A stretch of 64,000 bases of DNA from Roseiarcus sp963741405 (GTDB taxonomy: Bacteria; Pseudomonadota; Alphaproteobacteria; Rhizobiales; Beijerinckiaceae), in the NCBI GenBank assembly GCA_963741405.1, contig CAVUHX010000034.1, positions 248,001 through 312,000 of the forward strand, written 5' to 3'. Positions within the stretch are counted from its first letter, which is position 1; every line of letters starts with the position of its first letter. The notes under the pieces are model-generated. The model saw only the letters and a program-made list of their open reading frames with translations, had not been told where the DNA came from and did no database searches. This document shows, piece after piece, positions 8,031 to 18,500 of the stretch. Position numbers and translations under genes: made by a program.

Positions 8031-11000
8031 ATGGGCGAGGCTGTCTTTCGTCTTTTCGTGTCGTCGCCCGGCGACGTGGCGGGGGAGCGGGCGCGCGCCG
8101 AGGCGGTGGTCGAAAAGCTCAACGCCGAATTCAAGGACCGCGCGCACTTCGACGCCGAGTTCTGGGAAGACCATTTCTATTTGGCGCACGAGACCTTCCA
8201 GAAGCAGATTCCGGAGGCGGCCGATTGCGACCTCGTCGTCGCGATCTTCAAAGCCCGTCTCGGCTCGCCGTTGCCGGACGGTTTCAAGCGGCAGCCCACG
8301 GGCGACCCCTATCCTTCGGGCACGGCCTATGAGGTTCTGAGCGCGATCGGGAAGAGGCGCGACGGCGCGCCGCTGCCCGACATCTACGTGTTCCGATACC
8401 CGCGCGACCCGCAGGTCTCGCTCGACGATCCGAGGCGTCCTGAGATCGAGGCGCAGTGGACGGCGCTGAAGGGCTTCTTCGAACGCTGGTTCAAGACCGC
8501 CGGGGGACAGTTCGTCGCCGGGTTCCAGCCCTTTGACGGCCCCGACGAATTCGCGGAGCGGATCGAGGCGTGCCTGCGCCAGTGGCTCGAGAAGCGCGGA
8601 ATCGCCGCGCGGGAGATCTGGGACCGAGCGCGCTTCGGCTCGCCCTTCCCTGGCCTCGCGGCCTTCGCGGCGAACCGCGAGCATGTGTTCTTCGGCCGCG
8701 ATCTCGCGATCCGGCAGGCGATGGGGCGCCTGCGGGAGGGGAAGACGCCGTTTCTCCTGATTCTCGGCGCGAGCGGCTCAGGAAAGTCTTCGCTTTTGAA
8801 CGCCGGCATGATGCCGAAACTTCTGCGGCCCGGCGCGATTCCCGAGGTCGATCTGTTCCGGCCGGTCGTGATGACGCCCGGGCTCGACCCGTTCGCCGAA
8901 CTCGCCGAGGCGCTGCTCGCGCCCAAGGCGCTCGGCGGCGAACTCGCGGGCGGGCGCTTCGCCGACAAGGCCGTGCTGACCGAGGCGCTGAGGGGCGACC
9001 CGAACACGGCGGCGGGCGTGATCGGCGAGGCGCTCGACAAGGCGGCGGAGGCGCGCCGCATCGCCGCCCATTACGAGCAAGCGCGCCCCGCGCGCCTCCT
9101 TCTCGCCGTCGATCAGGCCGAGCGGCTGTTCGCCGAGGCGCCGAAGGACGCGGACGCCTTTGGCGCGCTCCTGCAGGCGCTGGCGGGACCTGCCGCCACT
9201 GTCGTCCTGGTCATGCGCGCCGACGCCTATGCGCGCTTCCAGGCCTGCGCCCCGCTGCTCGCGCTGCGCGTCGCGGGCGCGACCTTCGACCTCATGCCGC
9301 CGACCGCGGCCGAGCTCGAGGACATCATCGCCGGCCCTGTCGCCGCCTGCGAGCCGCCGCTGGCCTTCGGCCCGAGCGACCCGCCGCTGCCGCAGCGGCT
9401 CGTCGCCGACGCGAAGGGCGGCGACGCGCTGCCCGCTGCTGCAGATGACGCTCGAAGGCCTCTACAAGGCGCAGGAGGCGCGCGGCGACGGAGTTCTTGC
9501 GCGCCGAGGACTACAAAGGCATGGCGGCGGCGGTGAGCGAGGCCGCCAACGCCGCCATGGCGCATCTGGGCGCGGGCGGCCGCAAGGCGCTGGAGGCGCT
9601 GGTCGCCGGCCTCGTCGCCGACGTCGCGCCCGATCCGATCACCGCCGAGCCGACGCCCGTCGTCGTCGCGCTCGACCGCGACCGCTTCGTCAAGGGCAAG
9701 CCGGATCGCGCGGCGCTGATCGACGCCTTCGTCGAGGCGCGGCTCCTGACGCTGGAGGGCGGGGCGCGCGTGCGACCGACTCACGACGCGCTCCTGCGCA
9801 TCTGGCCGGAGGCCGCGACGCTGGTGAAGGAGATGGGCCCTCTGATCCGCGCCCGCCACGCGCTCGCGCCGCTGGCGCAGGCCTGGGCCGAGGCGGCGCC
9901 AGGAGAGAAGCCCAAGCGCCTGGAAATTCCGGCGCCGCTGCTGGCCAGCGGGCAGCAATTGGAGGCGCGCTTCGGCGACGATCTCGGCGCGCCGCTGCGG
10001 GCGTTCATCGCCGAGGCGGAGAAGGCGGAGGCGGCGGAGCGCGCGCGAGAATCGCGGCGCAGACGGACTATTTTCGGCGCGACGGTCGCGGCGCTCATTG
10101 TGATGACCGTCCTCGCTGGCGCGGCGGCATGGCAATGGCGCGAAGCGGCGGCGCAGAAGGCGGCGGCCGAGCGCAATCTTGCGCTTGCGACAGAGGCCGC
10201 CAATTCGCTGGTGTTCGACCTCGCCCAGAAATTCCGCGACGTCTCCGGCGTCCCCGCCTCGCTGATCAAGAGCATTCTCGACCGCGCCAGCGACCTGCAG
10301 GAGAAGCTGCTCGGCGGCGACCAATCGAGTCCTGACCTGCTTCGCAGTCGGGCGGCGGCGCTTGACGAGACGAGCACGACGCTGCTGACCATTGGCGACA
10401 CGAAGGGCGCGCTGGGGGCTGCGCAGAAGGCGGCGGACATTTTCGAGAGTTTGCTGAAGCAACAGCCCGACAGCACGGATTATCAGCGCGATCTTTCGGT
10501 GTCGTACGATCGAAATCGGCGACGTGCAGGACGGCGCAGGGCGACCTCGCGGGCGCGCTGAAGGCCTACCGAGGACAGCCTCGCGATCAGAGACCGGCTG
10601 GCGAAATCCGATCCGGCGCCGCCGGCTGGCAGCGCGATCTCTCGGTGTCGTACGATAAAGATCGGCGACGTGAAGACGGCGCAGGGCGACCTTGCGGGCG
10701 CGCTGAAGGCCTACGAGGACAGCCTCGCGATCATTGACCGGCTGGCGAAATCCGATCCCGGCAACGCCGGCTGGCAGCGCGATCTTTCGGTGTCGTACGA
10801 CAATATCGGCGACGTGAAGATGGCGCAGGGCGACCTTGCGGGCGCGCTGAAGGCCTACGAGGACAGCCTCGCGATTGCCGACCGGCTGGCGAAATCCGAT
10901 CCCGGCAACGCCGGCTGGCAGCGCGATCTTTCGGTGTCGTACGACAAGATCGGCGACGTGACAGATGGCGCAGGGCGACCTTGCGGGCGCGCTGAAGGCC

Positions 11001-11691
11001 TACGAGGACAGCCTCGCGATTGCCGACCGGCTGGCGAAATCCGATCCCGGCAACGCCGGCTGGCAGCGCGATCTTTCGGTGTCGTACGAGCAAGATCGGC
11101 GACGTGAAGACGGCGCAGGGCGACCTTGCGGGCGCGCTGAAGGCCTACCAGGACAGCCTCGCGATCAGAGACCGGCTGGCGAAATCCGATCCCGGCAACG
11201 CCGGCTGGCAGCGCGATCTTTCGGTGTCGTTGAACAAGGTCGGCGACGTGAAGAGGGCGCAGGGCGACCTCGCGGGCGCGCTGAAGGCCTACGAGGACAG
11301 CCTCGCGATCAGAGACCGGCTGGCGAAATCCGATCCCGGCAACGCCGGCTGGCAGCGCGATCTTTCGGTGTCGTACGATCATATTGGCGACGTGAAGAGG
11401 GCGCAGGGCGACCTTGCGGGCGCGCTGAAGGCCTACCAGGACAGCCTCGCGATCCGAGACCGGCTGGCGAAATCCGATCCCGGCAACGCCGGCTGGCAGC
11501 GCGATCTCTCGGTGTCGTACGCGAAGTTGGCCTCGGTCTATATCGCGCAAAAGGATGACGCGAAGGCGCGCGAGGCGCTCGAGGCCGGCCGGGCGATCAT
11601 GGCCAGGCTCGTCGCGCTTTCGCCGGACAACGCAACCTGGAAGAACGACCTCGCCTGGTTCGACGAGCAGCTCGCGGCTCTGAAGCCGTGA
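8031..11691 (+). pseudogene. DUF4062-like / nSTAND1 NTPase / TM / TPR receptor-type protein, multiply frameshifted
   Basis: Reading across frame switches gives a protein of about 1,200 residues. Residues 1-170 resemble the DUF4062/TIR-like sensor-effector fold (FRLFVSSPGDVAGER, then CDLVVAIF and SGTAYEVLSAI). Residues ~203-560 are an nSTAND1-type NTPase: FPGLAAFAANREHVFFGRD, Walker A GASGSGKSS at ~246-254 and Walker B LLLAVDQAERLF near 355. A single membrane helix (TIFGATVAALIVMTVLAGAA) precedes a C-terminal array of 48-residue TPR units. STAND proteins of this build oligomerise on a trigger and fire the N-terminal domain; many act in phage defence, but that role is inferred here. About nine one-base breaks are needed: near 9433, 9490, 10510, 10530, 10570, 10610, 10655, 10962 and 11089. 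Nearly all are insertions. The start ATG and the end are clear. Confidence 0.72.
10511..11520 (+). repeat. Seven 144-bp tandem repeats encoding 48-residue TPR units
   Basis: Seven head-to-tail units of 144 bases, nearly identical at DNA level, encode a TPR helix pair with the landmarks GDLAGALKAY, DSLAI, DRLAKSDPGNAGWQ and RDLSVSYD. The landmark CTGGCGAAATCCGATCCCGG recurs with 144-base spacing. A diverged unit precedes the array and another (AREALEAGRAIMARL) follows it. Almost every frame break in this stretch lies in the short linker SYDKIGDVK. The near-identity points to recent unit duplication or homogenisation. Confidence 0.9.
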
Positions 11692-11696
11692 CCGTC

Positions 11697-11909
11697 GCCG
11701 AGGCGATCGGCACGAGGAAGCCATCGGGCAAGGCGATCGGAACGGACGAGGATTTCGTCACCGAGCTTCTCGAGGAGACCGGCGTCGCCGTCGTGCATGG
11801 GTCGGCCCTCGGCCAGGGCCCGAATGTCCGCGTCTCGTATGCGACCTCGCTCGCGCGGCTCGAAAACGCGTGCCGGAAGATCCAGACGTTCGCGGCGGCG
11901 CTGCGATAG
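11697..11909 (+). pseudogene. Orphan 3' fragment of an aspartate aminotransferase gene (aatA tail)
   Basis: About 70 codons match the last part of the aatA product at 7607-7818, including SGKAI, DEDFVTELLEETGVAVVHGS, GQGPNVRVSYATSLA and the terminal AALR followed by TAG. The identity is clear but incomplete, with silent and conservative differences throughout. The similarity begins right at the stop codon of the STAND gene. The catalytic part of the enzyme is absent, so the fragment cannot work alone. It is best read as the remnant of an aatA 3' end displaced when the STAND segment entered. Confidence 0.85.
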
Positions 11910-12547
11910 CGACGGGGAGGTCCTGCGTTTCGCCGTCTGCAATGCGGATCATCTTTGCGCCGCACGCGACTGACACGGCCGGCGGCGCCGCGAAGGATTC
12001 CACGGCGGGGCCTGTCGAGACGGTTCTTGCCTATTCCTGTCGCCTTCTTCGGCAGCCGCCGCGGAGGGGGCGCGAGTCGATGCAGTCATTGAGTTGACGA
12101 GGCGACTGAAGCGGTTGGGATAAATAGCAGTCATTCGCCGAAATCCTGGAGACTGTGTCAAATCGCGTATCCATGATCACGTCGGCGGACGGCCCCGGCA
12201 ACGCGACTGCGATACCAGGAGGCGAGCGACCCATGCTGGAACGTCGGGGCGTCAGCGCTCTCTTGCAACGAGTGCCGGCAATCGCCATGTTACACAGAGG
12301 CTCGGACGTGTCGGGCTCCGTCGGCAACATGGTCTAGAACAAGTTCCGGACCAGCGGCTTCGACGCCCAAGGCAAGCAAGATCTCGAAATGCTCGCCAGC
12401 GGCTTCGTGGAATCCAGGAGAGGTGGTGTCGTCCGTTGCGGTGGCGCCGTTGGCGAGTTGAAACGCTGAACGAATCCAATCGGGCGGCGGGTGGCCGCCG
12501 CCTCGTTCGCTCCTGGTCGTCCCGCACGGAGTGAGGGGACGACATCG
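11910..12547. other. Intergenic region upstream of ndvB
   Basis: About 640 bases with no gene I can support; the open frames on both strands are short and of shadow-like composition. The region probably contains the ndvB promoter. A GAGGGGA ribosome site is visible at about 12533-12538, just before the GTG pair used as the ndvB start. Confidence 0.4.
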
Positions 12548-15500
12548 GTGGTGCACCCGGTACGCGATCCGGCCCGGGCGATGCTCACCGCTTCATCCGG
12601 CGGCGGAAAGGTTAAATTGAAAGCTTTCTTGCGGAGCGCCTTTGAAGGCGCAACTTTAACATCGCAGTGGGACAGCCAAGGCCCCATTCGCGAGGAACTG
12701 TTCAGCGTTGAGCGGCTCGAGGACCATGCGCGCAGCCTTGCAGGCGCGCAGATTGTGTCGCCTCGTACGACCAAGGGGCAATCTCTGGCGAGGCGACTCG
12801 CCGAAAACCGGGCGGCGCTTCTCGTCGCGTATCGTAACGCGGTCATAGCGATCAATGACGGTCGCCCCATAACGCCCGCGACGGAGTGGCTGGTCGATAA
12901 TTATCACCTCGTGGAAAAGCAGATCCATGAGATTCACTCGGATTTGCCGCCTGGGTACTATCGCCAGCTGCCCAAGCTCGCCGCTGGGCCATTCGCAGGC
13001 TACCCGAGAGTGTTCGGCATCGCCTGGGCCTTCGTCGCCCATACCGATAGCCGCTTCGACTCCGACATGCTGGTTCGATTCGTCAGAGCGTATCAAGAGG
13101 TACAGCCGCTAACCATCGGGGAGCTCTGGGCCGTATCGATCACGCTACGGATCGTTCTGGTCGAGAATCTCGGGCGCCTCGCGCGACAGATCACCAATAG
13201 CCGGGCCGAGAGGCAACGGGCCGACGGTCTGGCCGACCGGTTGCTCGGGGCTGGCGGTGTGCCGGCCGAATCGGTTGCGATCGTCCTCGCCGCGGACGAG
13301 CGGAAGCCGCTGTCTCAAGCTTTCGCAGTCCAGCTTGTCCATCGGTTGCGCGATCAGGGCCGCCGGATCACGCCCGCGCTGAGATGGCTCGACGAGCGCC
13401 TGGCCATCCAGGGCACGACAACCGAAGCCGTGGTGCGTGACGTCCATCGCCAACAGGGCGCGGCGAACGTCTCTGTCCGCAACATCATCACCAGCTTGCG
13501 GCGGATTTCCGATGTCGACTGGAAGACTTTGTTCGAGCGCCTTAGCCTCGTCGACGCGGTTCTTGCGACCGGGGGCGACTTCGAGAGCATGGATTTTCCA
13601 ACCCGCACGCTCTACCGTAGCGCGGTCGAGGAATTGTCGCGTGGCTCGAACCGAACCGAGCTCGACATCGCCAGCGCGGCGGTCCTTGCGGCAAAGCAGG
13701 CCGAGGCCGACGCCCCGGCAACGGAGCAAGCGCGGCGTAGAGACACGGGATACATCCTGCTTGCGGGCGGGCGTCGCGCGTTCGAAAAGACGATCGGCTT
13801 TCGCCTCCCCATGCGAAACTGGGCGGCGCGCCTCAATGCGTCGCTCGGCGTCGGCGGGTATGTCACGGCAATTTTTCTGGTCGCTGCAATCCTGCTTGCT
13901 GCGCCGTTGCTCGTCCTGTCCGCCTCCGGAATCGGCCCCGCGATTCTCGGCCTGCTTGGCGTGCTTGGCGCCATTCCCGCGATCGACGCCGCGGTTGCGT
14001 TGGTCAATCGCGCAGTCAACCTTGGCTTTGCTGCGACCCTTCTGCCGGCGCTGGAGCTACGGGATGGAGTGCCCTCGCACCTGCGAACGCTCGTCGCCGT
14101 GCCAACCTTGCTCACGACGCCGGACAGTGTGGAAGAGCTGATCGAGCGGCTCGAGATTCATCATCTCGCGAGCCCGGAAGGCGATCTGCATTTCGCGCTG
14201 GTGACCGACTGGACCGATGCAGCGAGCGAACATGTCGACGGCGATGCCGGCCTCGTCGCCGCGGCCGCAGCTGGCATTGCGCGTCTCAACCTGCGCTATG
14301 GCCCGGCGCCTGGCGGGACGCGTTTCCTCCTTCTGCACCGGCGTCGCGTATGGAATGAGGGCGAAGGGCGGTGGATCGGTTGGGAGCGCAAGCGCGGGAA
14401 GCTCCATGAACTGAATCGACTGCTGCGCGGCGCGACCGACACCACCTTCGTGGACGTGGGTTTCGGTGCGCCGGCCGCTCCGACGGACATTCGTTATGTC
14501 GTGACGCTCGATTCGGACACGCGATTGCCGCGCGACGCCATTCATCGCCTGATCGGCAAGATGGCGCACCCGCTCAACCGGCCGCGCCTCGACGCCGATG
14601 GCCGCCGCGTTGTCGAGGGCCATGCAGTCTTGCAGCCCCGCGTCACGCCGTCGCTACCGACGGGTCGGGAAGGCTCGCTGTTTCAGCGAATCTTCTCCAG
14701 CGTGAGCGGCATCGATCCCTATGCCTCGGCGGTGTCCGACGTTTATCAGGATCTATTCGGAGAAGGATCCTATGCCGGAAAAGGCATCTATGACGTCGAT
14801 GCTTTCGAGGCTGTGCTTGCGGACCGAGCGCCGGACTCAACCCTCCTCAGTCACGATCTCTTCGAGGGCGTGTTCGCGCGCGCCGGCCTCGCCTCGGACG
14901 TCGAAGTCGTCGAAGAATTCCCCGCCCGGTATGACGTCGGCGCCATTCGCCATCACAGGTGGGCGCGCGGCGACTGGCAACTCCTGCCCTGGATTTTTGG
15001 CCGCGCGCCAGCGCATTCTGCAACGGCGCCTGCGTCAAGCGCACTTCCAGCGATCGGGCGCTGGAAAATGCTGGACAATCTGCGTCGAACGCTCTCGGCG
15101 CCGGCCGCGGTCCTCGCGTTGCTCGTGGGTTGGACGCTGCCGCTTCACGTGGCGCTGATCTGGACGCTCTTCGTTGTCCTCACGATCGCGCTGCCGACGC
15201 TCATTCCAGTCGTAGCCGCCATTCCTGCGCGCCGACCCGGCGTGACGATGTCAAGTCATTTGCGCGCGCTCGGCGGCGATCTCCACATTGCCTTGACCCT
15301 TTCGGCCCTGACAGTCGTGTTCCTGGCGGACCAGGGGTGGCTCATGACCGATGCGATCGGCCGCACGCTCTGGCGCCTCGGGGTGAGCCGACGACATCTG
15401 CTCGAATGGGTTCCGGCTGCCCAGGCGGCAATCGGTCCTCGCCTCGACTTGCCGGGCTTCGTGCGTCGAATGACGGGAGCGATTGTCATCGGTGGGGCCG

Positions 15501-18500
15501 CAGCGATTGTAGGCTTGGCGTCTCGCCATGGAACCTGGCCGCTGGTGTTTCCCTTCGCCGCGCTCTGGGTCGCTTCTCCGGCCGTCGCCCGTTTTGTCAG
15601 CCTGTCTCCTGACGCGGCCGGTCGCCTGCCCGTGGACCACACCGATGCGCAGGCGCTGAGGCTGACCGCGCGCCGGACCTGGCGTTTCTTCGAGACTTTC
15701 GTCACGTCGGCCGACAACGCTCTGCCGCCCGACAATTTTCAGGAGGATCCTGCCCCTGCGGTCGCTCACCGGACATCGCCGACCAACATCGGCCTCTATC
15801 TTCTTTCCGTCGTTTGCGCTCGCGATTTTGGTTGGATCGGAACGGGTCAGGCGATTGACCGGCTGGAGGCGACGCTCGGGACAATGGGTCGCATGCAACG
15901 CATGCGCGGTCATTTCTACAATTGGTACGACACGCGCGATCTTCGGCCGCTGGAGCCAAGATACGTATCCACCGTCGACAGCGGCAATCTGGCGGGGCAT
16001 CTGATCGCGCTCGCCAATGCGTGCCGGGAATGGAGCGACCATCCGTTCGAGGCGTCGCGTCGCTTCAGTGGCGTCGCCGACGCACTCGAAATCACTCGTG
16101 CCGAATGCGGCCGCCTGCGTGACGGCCGCAAGACCCAGACCGTGACCTTGCATCAGCTCGACGACGCTCTGGCCGCGGTCGGATCGGCTTTGCAACAGGA
16201 TTCGCTTTCGCATGGCGATTGTCAGGCGCAGTTGGTCAGCCTGTGCGGCGACGTCGAGATCATGGTCGATATCGCCAGCGCGCTCGCCATCGAGCGTGGC
16301 GACGGGAGCGGCTCGGATATGCTGCTTTGGGCGCGAGCGGTGTTGATCTCGCTCGAAGCGCACCGCCATGATCTGGCGCAGGCTGCAGACACCGCGCTTG
16401 CCTGGAAGGGGCGGCTTGCCGCCCTCGAAAACACTGCGCGGTCGATGGCGCTTGCGATGGAGTTCGGCTTTCTCCTGGACCACGACCGGCAATTGCTGTC
16501 GATCGGATATCTCGTCAACGAAGGCGCGCTCGACCAGAACTGCTACGATCTCCTGGCTTCCGAGGCGCGGCTCGCCAGCTTCTTCGCAATCGCCAAAGAC
16601 GACGTCGCGGCGAAGCATTGGTTCCGGCTCGGCCGCGCCGCAACGCCTGTTGCGCATGGCGCGGCGCTGATCTCGTGGTCGGGATCCATGTTCGAGTATC
16701 TGATGCCCTCGCTCGTCATGCGGGCGCCGGCCGGCAGCCTGCTCGACCAGACAAACCGTCTGATCGTGCGCCGCCAGATCGCCTATGCCACGAAACTCGG
16801 ACTGCCCTGGGGCATATCCGAATCCGCCTATAACGCCCGCGATCTGGAGCTGACTTATCAATATTCGAATTTCGGCGTTCCTGGCCTCGGGCTGAAACGT
16901 GGTCTCGGCGAAAACCGGGTGATCGCCCCCTACGCCACTGCTCTCGCTTCGATGGTCGATCCGCGTGCGGCGGTCGCCAATCTGAAACGTCTGGCCGAGA
17001 GCGGCGCACAAGGCCGCTTCGGATTCTACGAGGCGTTGGACTACACGCCGGCGCGCGTCCCGGAGGGGGAAAAGGTCGCGATTATCCGCGCCTTCATGGC
17101 GCATCATCAGGGTATGACGATCGTCGCCGTCGCCGACGCCCTTTTGGACGGCGCGATGCGGGTGCGCTTCCATGCCGAGCCGATGATCAAGGCGACAGAA
17201 CTGCTTCTTCAGGAGCGCATGCCCCGCGACGTCGCGGCGACGCGACTTTGGGCTGCCGACGTGAAATCGGCTGCCGGCGCTCGCAATGTCGAACCGTCGG
17301 GCGGTCGCCGGTTCGCCTCCGCCCATCAAGCGACGCCCGCCACGCATTTGCTCTCGAACGGCCGCTACTCGACGATGCTGACTTCCGCCGGCTCGGGGTA
17401 CAGTCGTTGGGGCGATATGGCGCTAACGCGCTGGCGCGAGGATGCGACGTGCGACAACTCGGGCTTCTACATCTATGTCAAAGATTTGCGCACCGGCGTT
17501 GTTTGGTCTGCGGGTTTTCAACCCAGCGGGGTCGAACCGGACGACTATGCCGTCGTCTTCGACGAGGATCGAGCCGAGATCACGCGCAGGGACAACTTCC
17601 TGACAACGACATTGGATGTGATCGTCTCCGCAGAGGACGACGCGGAGGTTCGCCGGGTTACGGTCACGAACGCTGGAGGCCGCCCGCGCGAAATCGAGCT
17701 CACGTCTTACGCCGAACTCGCCCTGGCGCCGCAGAGCGCCGACGTTGCGCATCCCGCTTTCTCGAAGCTGTTCGTCGAAACGGAATTTCTTCCCGATGTC
17801 GGCGCGATCCTCGCCACGCGGCGAAAGCGAGCGCCGAGCGACCCCGGAATCTGGGCCGCGCACCTGACCGTCATCGACGGCGAGGCGATCGGCCCGCCGG
17901 AGTTCGAGACCGATAGGGCGCGATTCCTCGGACGCAGCCACACCGTCCGCTCGCCGATCGCGATCATGGATAGTCGGCCTCTGTCGAACTCGGTCGGCGC
18001 CGTCCTCGATCCGATTTTCTCCATCCGCCGGCGCATTCGCGTGGCGCCGGGTGCAACTGTTCGTGTCGCCTACTGGACAATCGCGGCCGCCACCCGTGAG
18101 ACGCTTCTGGATGCCGTCGACAAACATCGAGACGCGATGGCGTTTGCGCGAGCCTCGACGCTGGCGTGGACGCAAGGTCAGGTGCAGTTGCACCATCTCG
18201 GCGTGACCGCTGGCGAAGCCAGCCTGTTTCAGCGAGTCGCCGGACACGTGATTTACGCCTCTCCGGCCATGCGCCCCTCTTCAGATGCCATTCTGCGTGG
18301 CTGCGGCCCGCAGTCGGGTTTGTGGTCGCAGGGCATTTCCGGGGATCTGCCGATCGTCCTTCTGCGCATCGCGGAAATCGAAGACGTCGAGATCGTGCGG
18401 GAGCTTCTGCAGGCGCACGAATATTGGCGCATGAAACAGCTCGCCGTCGACCTTGTCATCCTGAACGATCGTCAATCCTCGTATATCCAGGAACTTCAGA

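Noticed and set aside
10511..11520. Possible CRISPR array from the regular 144-base periodicity
   Set aside because: Units are contiguous, encode TPR helices and have no unique spacers; CRISPR repeats are far shorter.
15251..17347. 698-codon open frame antisense to ndvB
   Set aside because: Shadow of the ndvB reading frame; arginine-rich and without motifs.
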